This document shows, piece after piece, positions 8,176 to 15,842 of a stretch of 64,000 bases of DNA (position 1 is the first letter of the stretch; each line of letters begins with the position of its first letter). The DNA lies in contig NZ_JAODIW010000006.1 of NCBI RefSeq assembly GCF_026586625.1, positions 1,215,061-1,279,060 on the forward strand, written 5' to 3'. Source of the DNA: Halobium salinum. GTDB lineage: Archaea; Halobacteriota; Halobacteria; Halobacteriales; Haloferacaceae. A program made the position numbers and the translations under genes. The notes beneath the pieces were generated by a model, which saw nothing but the letters and a program-made list of their open reading frames with translations, was not told the DNA's origin and ran no database searches.

Positions 8176-9150
8176 ATGACACGAATCGGCTACACCCTCT
8201 CCAGCGAAGAGTTCGGACCGAACGAACTGGTCGACAACGCGGCCCGCGCCGAGGAGGTGGGCTTCGAGTTCCTCTCCATCTCCGACCACTTCCACCCGTG
8301 GACGCGCACGCAGGGGGAGTCCCCGTTCGTCTGGGGCACCCTCGGCGGCGTCGCGCAGGCCACCGACGAGGTACCCGTCGGCGTCGGCGTCGCGGCCCCC
8401 GCGTTCCGGCTCGGCCCGGCACTCTACGCGCAGGCGGCGGCGACGGCGGCGACGATGTTCGAGGGCCGGAAGTTCCACTTCGGCGTCGGCACCGGCGAGG
8501 ACCTGAACGAGCACGTGTTCGGCCACCGCTGGCCGAACTACGAGGAGCGGATGGACCGCACGCGCGAGGCCGTGGAGGTCATCCGCAAGCTCTGGCAGGG
8601 GACGAACGTCACCCACCGCGGCGAGCATTTCACGGTCGAGAACGCGACCATCTTCACGAAGCCGGACGACCCGGAGATGCTCCCGAACGTCTGCATCTCG
8701 GCGTTCGGCGAGCAGGCGGCGGAGGCGGCCGCCGAGTTCGGCGACGGGTTCTGGACGACCGGCCCGTCGGGCGACTTGCTCGACGTCTACGAGGAGGCCG
8801 GCGGCGCCGACGGGCCGAAGATCACCCAGCTCTCGGTCTGCTACGCCGACACGGAGGACGAGGCGGTGTCGACGATGTACGAACACTGGCCCCAGAGCTT
8901 CCTTCCAGGCGAGCTGAACCAGCTCCTCCCGACTCCGAAGCACTTCGAGCAGGCCTGCGAGATGGTGAGCGAGGACGACGTTCGGGAGTCGAGCACCCCG
9001 ACGACGCCCGACGCGGACGAACACATCGACGGCATCCAGCAGGCCATCGACGCCGGGTTCGACCACGTGTACGTCCACCAGGTCGGCCCCGACCAGGAGT
9101 CCTTCTTCGAGTTCTACGAGGAGGAGGTGCTGCCCTCGTTCTCGGAGTGA
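8176..9150 (+). CDS. F420-dependent LLM-class oxidoreductase (TIGR03557-like, F420-dependent glucose-6-phosphate dehydrogenase relatives)
   Basis: 324 residues of the luciferase-like TIM-barrel type. Recognisable parts are the opening RIGYTLSSEEFGPNELV, the SDHFHPWTRTQGESPFVW segment that includes the cofactor-contacting histidine region, FHFGVGTGEDLNEHV, and the C-terminal HVYVHQVGPDQESFFEFYEEEVLP. The last matches the F420-dependent TIGR03557 group. These enzymes move hydride between a substrate and coenzyme F420. The F420 biosynthesis gene cofD is in the same window (18.3-19.3 kb), so the cofactor is available. The substrate is unknown; in a haloarchaeon a sugar phosphate or an alcohol is possible. 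Confidence 0.85.
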   Translation: MTRIGYTLSSEEFGPNELVDNAARAEEVGFEFLSISDHFHPWTRTQGESPFVWGTLGGVAQATDEVPVGVGVAAPAFRLGPALYAQAAATAATMFEGRKFHFGVGTGEDLNEHVFGHRWPNYEERMDRTREAVEVIRKLWQGTNVTHRGEHFTVENATIFTKPDDPEMLPNVCISAFGEQAAEAAAEFGDGFWTTGPSGDLLDVYEEAGGADGPKITQLSVCYADTEDEAVSTMYEHWPQSFLPGELNQLLPTPKHFEQACEMVSEDDVRESSTPTTPDADEHIDGIQQAIDAGFDHVYVHQVGPDQESFFEFYEEEVLPSFSE

Positions 9151-9260
9151 GGTGCCGGACGCCTCCGGCTCCCCGTCCCGACGCGGAGCGTTCCCACCCG
9201 CCGGGAACCGGCGCGCGCCGATATACGCCGTCGAACCGTACCATCCGACGGTGACACACG

Positions 9261-10184
9261 ATGCGACTCCGCACGGTCGGCGCCGTCCTCGGCGCCCTCC
9301 TCCTCGTCCTCGCGGCCGCGGTCGGGGGGCTCTATCTCTTCGTCGACTGGCGAATCGAGGACAGTTACTACAGCAGCTACCACTACGACGTCTCGCTCTC
9401 GACCAACGAGACGCTCGAGAACGTCACGCTGTACCTCCCGGTTCCGATGGAGAACGGGACGCCGCTCGTCGCGAACGCGACGCTCGCGGCCGACGAGCCC
9501 TACCCCTGGCTGGAGACGCGGGTGAACGCGACCCACGCGGCGAGCGTCGTCGACACCGAACAGGGGCCGATGCTGGCCGTCGAGGCTGCCGAGCTCATCG
9601 CCCCCGAACGGTACGCCGTCCACTACTTCGACGAGGACGGGAATCTGGAGCGCTGGGAGGTCGTCGACGCCGAGAACCGCCCCGCCGCCTCGTCTACGGT
9701 CCGCGTGCGACCGTTCCCGACGACCTACGAGCTGAGCGTCTCCCTGACGGTCGACGAACGCATCGACACGCGCGACCCCGTCGCCAACGCGGCGACGCTC
9801 TCCCCCCGCGGCGCGGCCGAAGCGGTCGCCTGTGAGGGGCCGTCCGTGAGCGACGTGGAGCGATGCTTCGCCGTCCGGAGCCTCGTCTACGCCGAGTACG
9901 AGGCGAGCGACGCGGCCGTCGTCGACCTCCGGGTGGAGTTCTCCGGCTGGAACGAGTACGGCTTCGGCCTCTACAACAGCTACAACGAGTACGACGAACG
10001 CTTCGGAGCGGCCTACCGCGGCGGTCAAGACGGCTGGCTCCCCCTCGACGGCGAGCGACGCACCGGTGTCGGCAACTACCGCGATGGCTCGCTCTTCGGT
10101 TCCTCGGAGACGACGAACGCGGCCCGCACGCGCCTTTTTGTCACACCCGCACCAACCGGCGAGCCATGCGCGCCGCGGTCCTGA
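9261..10184 (+). CDS. Exported, membrane-anchored protein of unknown function
   Basis: 307 residues. An N-terminal hydrophobic segment (about residues 7-28) acts as a signal or anchor and has no lipobox cysteine. The rest is hydrophilic and acidic, with many Asn-x-Thr/Ser sequons (TNETL, ENVTL, ENGTP, ANATL, VNATH) suited to archaeal N-glycosylation outside the cell. Two cysteines around residues 195-205 could form a disulphide. The C-terminal part is Tyr/Asn/Gly-rich. No domain is recognised. Its last 19 bases overlap the start of the alcohol dehydrogenase gene. That gene appears to have its own promoter inside this one, so the overlap does not prove an operon. Confidence 0.75.
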   Translation: MRLRTVGAVLGALLLVLAAAVGGLYLFVDWRIEDSYYSSYHYDVSLSTNETLENVTLYLPVPMENGTPLVANATLAADEPYPWLETRVNATHAASVVDTEQGPMLAVEAAELIAPERYAVHYFDEDGNLERWEVVDAENRPAASSTVRVRPFPTTYELSVSLTVDERIDTRDPVANAATLSPRGAAEAVACEGPSVSDVERCFAVRSLVYAEYEASDAAVVDLRVEFSGWNEYGFGLYNSYNEYDERFGAAYRGGQDGWLPLDGERRTGVGNYRDGSLFGSSETTNAARTRLFVTPAPTGEPCAPRS

Positions 10185-11230
10185 GAGAGTACGGCGAACC
10201 GCTCGAAATCGAGGAGGTCCCCGAACCGACGCTCGAACCCCACGGCGTCGTCGTCGACGTCGAAGCCTGCGGAATCTGCCGGAGCGACTGGCACGCCTGG
10301 CAGGGCCACGGGGAGTGGGCCGGCGACGACGTGCCGCGAGGGCAGATTCTGGGCCACGAGCCGGCCGGTACGGTCGTCGAGGTGGGCGACCGAGTCGAGA
10401 CGGTCCGGGAGGGCGACCGCGTCGCCCTGCCGTTCAACCTCGGCGACGGCGCCTGTCCGCTGTGTCGCACCGGACACGGCAACGTCTGTCTGAACGGGCG
10501 GGCGCTCGGCTTCGGCCCCGAAGCGCCGGGGGCGTTCGCCGAGCGCGTCCACCTCCCGTGGGCCGACCACAACGCGATGGCCCTGCCCGAGGGGGTCGCC
10601 GCCCGCGACGTGGCGACGGTCGGCTGTCGAGTCATGACGGCGTACCACGCGTTGGTCCACAGGACGGGGTTCCACCCCGGGAACTGGGTCGCCGTCCACG
10701 GCTGTGGCGGCGTCGGCCTCTCGGCGGTCCACCTCGCAGACGCGCTGGGCGCCCGAGTCGTCGCCGTCGACGTTCGCGAGTCGGCGCTCTCTCGGGCTCG
10801 AGACCTCGGCGCCGACGCCGTCGTCGACGGCCGGGAGACCGACGTGGTCCGCGAAATCAAGGGCATCACGGACGGCGGCGCCCACGTCTCGATGGACGCG
10901 CTGGGGCGGGCAGAGACCTGCCGGAACTCCGTCCGCTGTCTCCGAATTCGCGGCGAACACGTCCAGGTCGGGCTGACGACCGACGCCGAGAAGGGCGAGG
11001 TGTCGCTTCCGGTCGACACGCTGGCGATGGCGGAACGCTCCTTCCACGGTTCGCGCGGGATGCCACCCTCGCGCTACGACGAACTGTTCGGTATGTTGGA
11101 GGCCGGAGCCATCGACCCCGGTCGGCTCGTCGGTCGGGAGGTGTCGCTCTCGGCGGTCCCCGAGCGGCTGGCGGGGATGACGAACTACGAGACCGAGGGC
11201 GTCGAGGTCGTCACCGACTTCGGGGGGTAG
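10166..11230 (+). CDS. Zinc-dependent alcohol dehydrogenase family protein (MDR superfamily)
   Basis: 354 residues. It opens MRAAVLREYGEPLEIEEVPEP. The catalytic-zinc site is in EACGICRSDWHAW (Cys38 region) and GHEPAGTV (His64, Glu65). The NAD(P)-binding turn is GCGGVGLSAVHLADALGARVVAVD. The structural-zinc lobe reads DGACPLCRTGHGNVC: only three of the usual four cysteines remain, with an aspartate where the first normally sits. A CCTTTTTG TATA-like element at 10133-10140 places a start site close to the ATG at 10166, inside the end of the preceding gene. It probably oxidises an alcohol or reduces an aldehyde; the substrate is not inferable. Confidence 0.88.
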   Translation: MRAAVLREYGEPLEIEEVPEPTLEPHGVVVDVEACGICRSDWHAWQGHGEWAGDDVPRGQILGHEPAGTVVEVGDRVETVREGDRVALPFNLGDGACPLCRTGHGNVCLNGRALGFGPEAPGAFAERVHLPWADHNAMALPEGVAARDVATVGCRVMTAYHALVHRTGFHPGNWVAVHGCGGVGLSAVHLADALGARVVAVDVRESALSRARDLGADAVVDGRETDVVREIKGITDGGAHVSMDALGRAETCRNSVRCLRIRGEHVQVGLTTDAEKGEVSLPVDTLAMAERSFHGSRGMPPSRYDELFGMLEAGAIDPGRLVGREVSLSAVPERLAGMTNYETEGVEVVTDFGG

Positions 11231-11237
11231 TCGACGC

Positions 11238-11420
11238 GTGCTCTCCACATCCGCTTCACGCGCGCTCCGCAACGGAACGGTCGCCTTCGCCGTCTCGACG
11301 GTGACTACGTTCGCCGTCGGCCGTGAGCGCCGACTCGCCCTCCGAACCGGCGCGCTCACGGGCGGGTCGACCGCGCTGGCGACGTATCTCGCGAGCCGGT
11401 GGCTCGGCGGGAGAAACTGA
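11238..11420 (+). CDS. Small hydrophobic protein, hypothetical
   Basis: 60 residues from a GTG 8 bases behind the dehydrogenase stop codon, so probably the second gene of that transcript. Two short hydrophobic stretches (VAFAVSTVTTFAVG and GGSTALATYLASRWLGG) flank a basic turn, suggesting a tiny membrane hairpin protein. Base composition and G/C-ending codons match the surrounding genes. No family recognised. Confidence 0.45.
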   Translation: MLSTSASRALRNGTVAFAVSTVTTFAVGRERRLALRTGALTGGSTALATYLASRWLGGRN

Positions 11421-11836
11421 CTGCGGCGCGTCGCCCTCGAGACAGCAAGCAGGCGTTCGGTCCCGACGCGGGAGCGAACACCCACCTACCGTTCGGAACG
11501 CCGACCACCGTTCGGCGGAAACCCCCTGCCCAGAGGGGGCTCGACATTCCGAGATGTCCACGCGACGAGCGCGCGGACGCGATGGGGTACGCGACCGGCT
11601 GTGAAGTACTTTGTCGCAGAATCGGCCGGAGCGAGTCGCTACGCGCCGCTCAGGACGTCTCTCGGAGCAGAAACACCCGCCGAAGCGGGTGCCGGAATGC
11701 CGCAACCCGAAACCGTCCTCTGGGCAGGGAAGCGAATCGGGTTGCGCCCACACGTCGCTACGCTAGCATTATAACAGTGCTGATTATTCACTTGACATGA
11801 GGCCGGTTGAGCGGGCCGAATCCATCCCCGGGTCGG
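11421..11836. other. Non-coding stretch with three strong hairpins
   Basis: No convincing gene is seen. The stretch contains: CCCCCT/AGGGGG (11522-11539, 6-base loop); CACCCGC/GCGGGTG closing a CGAA tetraloop (about 11674-11691); and GCAACCCGA (11702-11710) pairing with TCGGGTTGC (11737-11745). An A+T-rich patch follows at 11767-11800. One plus-strand frame stays open through 11545-11773 with a plausible composition but matches no family I can name. It may be a structured RNA or the worn end of a mobile element. Confidence 0.45.
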
Positions 11837-13630
11837 TCACTCGGCGGACTCGTGGACCTTCTCACCCCGATGGAGTCGCGAGGCGATGGTGAACGTCTGT
11901 TCGCGTTCCCGACGCGTCGGGGAGTGCGCCGCGAGGTAGCGGGCGGCCGCGACGAGGAGGGTTCGACGCTCCTCGGGGTCCGCCCGGCGGTCGACCTGCG
12001 AGAACGCCGCTTCGAGCGCCTGGTAGGTGTGGAAGCCGGCGTCCTCCCGGAGCAGTCCCTCGCCGAGTCGCTCGCGAAGACGGGCCGGGTCGCCGCCGGC
12101 GTCGAGGTAGTGGCCGGCGAGTCGTCCCGCGTCGTTCACCTCACCCTCCACGTCGAACGTCGCGAGGAGGTCGTCGAGGAGCGCGTCGGGGTCGGCGTCG
12201 GCCGGCCCCTCGGCCGGGAGGTCCGCGGGCGGCGTGTTGAGGAACCGGTCGAGGTAGACGTTGGCGGCGGCGTCGAACACGCCGCGGTAGAGTTCGGTCG
12301 CGTCGGTGCGCTCGGCGAGCCGGTGGACTGCGTTGGCGTACGTAAACGTGTGGTGGACGGTGTTCCAGTCGGAGAACTCGTTCACCGTCGAGAAGCGCGC
12401 GACGCGGGTGCCGGCCGCGAAGGCCACCGCGGCGGCGAGCTGTTCGACGGTCGCCCCGTCCCGAATCGCACCTTCGAGGGCGTCGACGACGCGTTCGGGG
12501 TCGTCGGCGAGGAGGGTCTCGGTGAACTCGTCGGGTTCGGTCCACTCGCTGTTCTCGCCCTCCTCCCCGAGGGCGTCCAGCCGGTCGAACGACTCCGCCA
12601 GCATCGCCGCGAGGTCGACGGGTTGGCGCCACGAGGAGCGCTCCTCGGCGCGGTCGGCGCTCGCGAGCCCCTCGACGAGCGACGGGAGGACGGCCTCGGC
12701 GTGGTCCCAGCCGATCAGGTCGAGCGCCTCGCAGGCCTTGTTCACGAAGTCGAGGGTGTGGCCCGTGTCGAGGTAGCGGTGGTCGGTGCCGGCGGCGACG
12801 AGCAGTTCGGCGAGCTCGGCGTCCGAACGGCCCGAGGCGATGGCGGTCCGCAGGCAGCGTTCCGCGCCGTCGGCGTCGCGCACCTCGACCGTCTCGCGGA
12901 ACCAGGACTTCAGGCGCGCGAACGGAATGTCGCGGGCGGCGAACGCCTCCTGGTCGAACTTCGGGGGCTGGTCCGCACAGTCGCTCGCGACGTGGACGTG
13001 GCCGTGGTACAGCGCCCGCTTGCGGTCCGCGGGCCGGAGGTCGGGGAGGACGTTCGCGAGCAGGGTGAGGATGGTGAGTCCCGAGGACCAGCCACCCTCG
13101 CGATACCGGGTCCCGAACAGCACGCTCGTCTCGACCTGTTCTTCGGCTCCGACGCCGGCGTCGAGCAGGCCGATGGCGGACTTCGCGAGGACGAGCCGGA
13201 GGTTGCGTTCGAGGCCGTCCTCCAGCCGTTCGGCCCAGTGGACGGCGGGCGGCTCCGTTCGGACCGGCTCGGGTTTCACGTAGACGACGCCGTCGCGCAC
13301 CTCGACGGGGTAGGTCGGCACGTCGTCGGCCCACGGGTCGAACGTGTCGCCACAGGAGAGTTCGAAGCGCGCGTGGTGCCAGTGACAGGTGAGAACCCCG
13401 TCGTCGACGGTCCCCTCCGTGAGGGGGAACCCCATGTGCGGACAGCGGTTGTCGACGGCGCGCACCTCGCCTTCGTGGTGGAACAGTGCGATGGCGTGTC
13501 CGCCGCGGGTCAGGAGTCTCCGCCCCTCGGCTTCGAGGTCGGGGAGCGGGAGGGCCTCGACGAACGTCGTCTCTTCCCCGTCCCCCCGGCCCTCGGTTCC
13601 CGCCGCCGGTTCGTTCGGTGTGTCTGCCAT
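11837..13630 (-). CDS. Rieske [2Fe-2S] protein with long helical C-terminal domain
   Basis: 597 residues from ATG at 13630; the open frame extends 190 codons upstream but without coding character, and a GTTTTATC TATA-like box lies about 27 bases ahead of this ATG. Residues 20-115 form a Rieske ferredoxin domain with the ligands CPH (63-65) and CHWH (82-85). The remaining roughly 480 residues are acidic and predicted helical. They include histidine clusters (HGHVHVASDCAD, NTVHHTFTYANAVH) and resemble no catalytic oxygenase domain. Rieske-type ferredoxins carry electrons or serve oxygenases; the extension makes a bound partner or a second metal site plausible. It is divergently arranged with the PHP gene. 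Confidence 0.82.
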   Translation of the reverse strand: MADTPNEPAAGTEGRGDGEETTFVEALPLPDLEAEGRRLLTRGGHAIALFHHEGEVRAVDNRCPHMGFPLTEGTVDDGVLTCHWHHARFELSCGDTFDPWADDVPTYPVEVRDGVVYVKPEPVRTEPPAVHWAERLEDGLERNLRLVLAKSAIGLLDAGVGAEEQVETSVLFGTRYREGGWSSGLTILTLLANVLPDLRPADRKRALYHGHVHVASDCADQPPKFDQEAFAARDIPFARLKSWFRETVEVRDADGAERCLRTAIASGRSDAELAELLVAAGTDHRYLDTGHTLDFVNKACEALDLIGWDHAEAVLPSLVEGLASADRAEERSSWRQPVDLAAMLAESFDRLDALGEEGENSEWTEPDEFTETLLADDPERVVDALEGAIRDGATVEQLAAAVAFAAGTRVARFSTVNEFSDWNTVHHTFTYANAVHRLAERTDATELYRGVFDAAANVYLDRFLNTPPADLPAEGPADADPDALLDDLLATFDVEGEVNDAGRLAGHYLDAGGDPARLRERLGEGLLREDAGFHTYQALEAAFSQVDRRADPEERRTLLVAAARYLAAHSPTRREREQTFTIASRLHRGEKVHESAE

Positions 13631-13742
13631 GCCACGAGGTACCGAACGACGGGATAAAACGCTTCGCGGAACGGCGTTTTTGTTGGAAATTTGCCTCTTA
13701 ATCGCGACACTTATTGCCGACCGAGGACCTACCTCCCCTAAC

Positions 13743-14615
13743 GTGTCCGAGACACTGACCGTCTGCGTCGACCCGCACGTCCACTCCGAGGCGTCGTACG
13801 ACGCGACAGACCCCGTCGAGCTGATCCTCGAACAGGCCGCGGAGATCGGCCTCGACGCCGTCGTCGTCACGGACCACGACGTGCTCCACGAATCGCTCCG
13901 CGCCGCCGAGTTGGCGTCCGAGTACGGGCTCGTCGGGATTCCGGGCGTCGAGGTGTCGACCGCCGACGGCCACCTGCTCGCGGTCGGCGTCGAGGAGATG
14001 CCGCCGCGCCGGCGCCCGCTCGACGAGACCGTCGCGTGGGTCCGCGACCGCGGCGGCGTCGCCATCGTCCCGCACCCGTTCCAGCGTTCCCGCCACGGTG
14101 TGCGAAAGCGTCCGCTCGCCGACTGCGACGTGGACGCCATCGAGGTGTACAACTCGTGGCTGTTCACCGGGTACAAGAACCGCCGCGCGCGGCGCTTCGC
14201 CGACAAGCACGGCTACCCGGGCGTCGCCGGCAGCGACGCCCACCACGTGCCGAGCATCGGGCGGGCGTTCACCGAAATCGAGGTCGAGGGCGTCTCGCGG
14301 GCCGAGTTGACCGCCGACGTGCTCCTCGACGCCATCCGCGAGGGCGACACCGCCGTACAGGGTCGGCGCCAGCCTATCCCCGTCTCGGCGCACCACTACG
14401 GCGTCGGCGCGGCCCGCAAGAGCGGCTACTACGCGAAGGCCGGCGCAATCAGGAGCGCGTACTACGCGAAGACCGGCGCCATCACCAGCGCCTACTACGC
14501 CAAGAAGGGCGGTCTCCGCAGTGCGTACTACGCGAAGACGGGCGCGCTGCGCGGGGCGACGGGGATGTTCCGGACGATGCAGTCGCTGTACCGGCGGACG
14601 CCGCTGTCGCGGTAG
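13743..14615 (+). CDS. PHP-domain metal-dependent phosphoesterase with C-terminal YYAK repeats
   Basis: 290 residues from GTG at 13743, about 30 bases behind an ACTTATT TATA-like box. PHP metal-site motifs are clear: DPHVHSEASYD, VVVTDHDVL, GIPGVEVST, AIVPHPFQ and AGSDAHH. These correspond to the trinuclear metal site of PolIIIA/histidinol-phosphatase-like phosphoesterases. After about residue 226 the fold ends, and four back-to-back 11-residue repeats of the form S-x-YYAK-x-G-x-x-x follow, then a short basic tail. PHP enzymes hydrolyse phosphate esters, for example nucleotides or nucleic-acid ends; the substrate here is unknown. The repeat tail is not part of the standard domain. Confidence 0.88.
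   Translation: MSETLTVCVDPHVHSEASYDATDPVELILEQAAEIGLDAVVVTDHDVLHESLRAAELASEYGLVGIPGVEVSTADGHLLAVGVEEMPPRRRPLDETVAWVRDRGGVAIVPHPFQRSRHGVRKRPLADCDVDAIEVYNSWLFTGYKNRRARRFADKHGYPGVAGSDAHHVPSIGRAFTEIEVEGVSRAELTADVLLDAIREGDTAVQGRRQPIPVSAHHYGVGAARKSGYYAKAGAIRSAYYAKTGAITSAYYAKKGGLRSAYYAKTGALRGATGMFRTMQSLYRRTPLSR
14421..14552 (+). repeat. Four in-frame 33-bp repeats (11 residues, SxYYAKxGxxx)
   Basis: Units lie at 14421-14453, 14454-14486, 14487-14519 and 14520-14552. They encode SGYYAKAGAIR, SAYYAKTGAIT, SAYYAKKGGLR and SAYYAKTGALR. Synonymous positions differ between units, so the protein repeat is being kept rather than just recently copied. Confidence 0.9.
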
Positions 14616-14646
14616 TCTGTCTGAGATTGCGACTGCAAACTATACG

Positions 14647-15321
14647 TCAGAGTTCTCGACGATACTCCGGTACTGGGTCATAGTCTGTCTCCGGCAACCG
14701 TACTCCATAGAAGTCACCTCTAATTTTTGAACGCTTTTCGAGTGGACCGGTTCCTGTGGGAGGGTCAGTATACGGCAACTCGCCAGTTGCTATTGAGTCA
14801 ATGATTACATCAGATATTCTCAGTCCGGCGAGCGCGCTCTCGATGGCGCATTCGTGGTCACTGTAACTTACGAAATCATCCGGTGACAAACTGAATCTCT
14901 CCTCGTTAATTCCATACGAAACAAGACTGTATACGTTTCCATACATGTAACATAAGAACATCAGACGACCGACCTCACCGGTGTGCATCCGTTTCAGTTC
15001 CTCTTGAGTTATGTGCCCTCTCTTCTGTTCAAAATATTCGATACTATCAACCTCAGCTGAGATGGCGTTCAGTAGATTGAGACCGGATTGCGATTTTGGG
15101 TTGATCGCATGATCCGGAGGATACTGAACATTCATCAGTTCAAAAATAGCTTTGGTACTTCGCTCTATTGAACGCTGAGCATCAACAAATCTAGTACTAT
15201 GACTTGTACCTCGTTCCTCTCCTGTGGATTTCAGAGCCGAGTCGAGTCTTGATTCAGCTATCTCAAACTCGTTCTGCGCTTTCCGAACCAGACTATTATC
15301 GAAATCATTCCTGATGTGCAT
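14647..15321 (-). CDS. HEPN-like helical protein in an A+T-rich insert
   Basis: 224 residues, strongly helical. The region DAQRSIERSTKAIFELMNVQYPPDHAIN follows the HEPN pattern: a helix with a conserved basic/acidic face, a short loop with aliphatic-x-YPPxHxI, then another helix. A second half contains HTGEVGRLMFLCYMYGNVYSLVSYG. No clear R-x4-6-H nuclease motif is seen, so it may be a non-catalytic HEPN protein. Base composition drops sharply here, and A/T-ending codons are common, unlike every neighbour; this suggests acquisition from elsewhere. HEPN proteins often act in toxin-antitoxin or antiviral systems, but no nucleotidyltransferase or other partner lies beside it. Confidence 0.6.
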   Translation of the reverse strand: MHIRNDFDNSLVRKAQNEFEIAESRLDSALKSTGEERGTSHSTRFVDAQRSIERSTKAIFELMNVQYPPDHAINPKSQSGLNLLNAISAEVDSIEYFEQKRGHITQEELKRMHTGEVGRLMFLCYMYGNVYSLVSYGINEERFSLSPDDFVSYSDHECAIESALAGLRISDVIIDSIATGELPYTDPPTGTGPLEKRSKIRGDFYGVRLPETDYDPVPEYRREL

Positions 15322-15448
15322 AGTCTACTTATATGAGCCAATGATGTAAATTCGGTTTATATTTTCAGCTTGGTGTCTATGTGCTGAGAACAGCAGTTTT
15401 GATATTCAGTAGCCCGCGGCTCGGAATGGATAGTGTGAGGAAAGGAAC

Positions 15449-15464
15449 AGCCGAAAAATCGGCT
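15449..15464 (-). terminator. Hairpin behind rps17e, candidate terminator
   Basis: AGCCGA and TCGGCT pair perfectly around a four-base loop, starting 5 bases beyond the S17e stop codon. On the minus strand a short pyrimidine run (CCTTTCC) follows. The structure also separates S17e from the A+T-rich HEPN insert. Confidence 0.55.
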
Positions 15465-15468
15465 CGGA

Positions 15469-15663
15469 TTACGCTTCGGCGGCCTGGCTCTGCTTCTTGC
15501 GCGTGACGTAGCCGGCGATGCGGTTACGGACGCCCTTGGACTCGACGTTGGTGAGCTCGTTGACGTTCTGCTTGTTGGTCTCGAAGTCGGTGTTGAACGC
15601 CTCCGGGTAGCGCTCCAGCAGGAGGTTCCCCATCTGCTTGACGTACTTGGGTTTGATAGCCAT
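15469..15663 (-). CDS. rps17e: 30S ribosomal protein S17e
   Basis: 64 residues, full length for the archaeal protein. The sequence MAIKPKYVKQMGNLLLERYP, then FNTDFETNK, then VESKGVRNRIAGYVTRK is the family signature. It is a small-subunit protein found only in archaea and eukaryotes. The message is probably leaderless. It lies downstream of the DUF447-CitG-like-cofD operon on the same strand but has its own promoter. Confidence 0.97.
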   Translation of the reverse strand: MAIKPKYVKQMGNLLLERYPEAFNTDFETNKQNVNELTNVESKGVRNRIAGYVTRKKQSQAAEA

Positions 15664-15687
15664 GCGGGAAGATTCCGTAGAGACGCA

Positions 15688-15694
15688 CTAAAAC
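15688..15694 (-). promoter_or_regulatory. TATA-like box of rps17e
   Basis: GTTTTAG on the minus strand is centred 28 bases before the ATG at 15663, the spacing expected for a leaderless archaeal transcript. Confidence 0.6.
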
Positions 15695-15842
15695 GATTCG
15701 TTCCGTCGCCATTGGGGCGTGGCGCCTTTCGTGGTCTCTTCAGGCCTGCTGACGGTTCCGTGGTGTTCCTCGAAAGCCCCCGGACGCTCGCCGTCGCTCG
15801 CGGGAACGCAGACGGGACTGCTCGCCAGCGCGCGCTCAACGT

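Noticed and set aside
11545-11773. TnpB-like transposase tail
   Set aside because: The open frame and nearby hairpin made this tempting, but no zinc-finger cysteines or RuvC residues are visible and no clear end motif is present.
13631-14206. Upstream extension of the Rieske gene's open frame (789 codons in total)
   Set aside because: The extra 190 codons are the antisense of the PHP gene, lack family features, and lie upstream of a good TATA box for the ATG at 13630.
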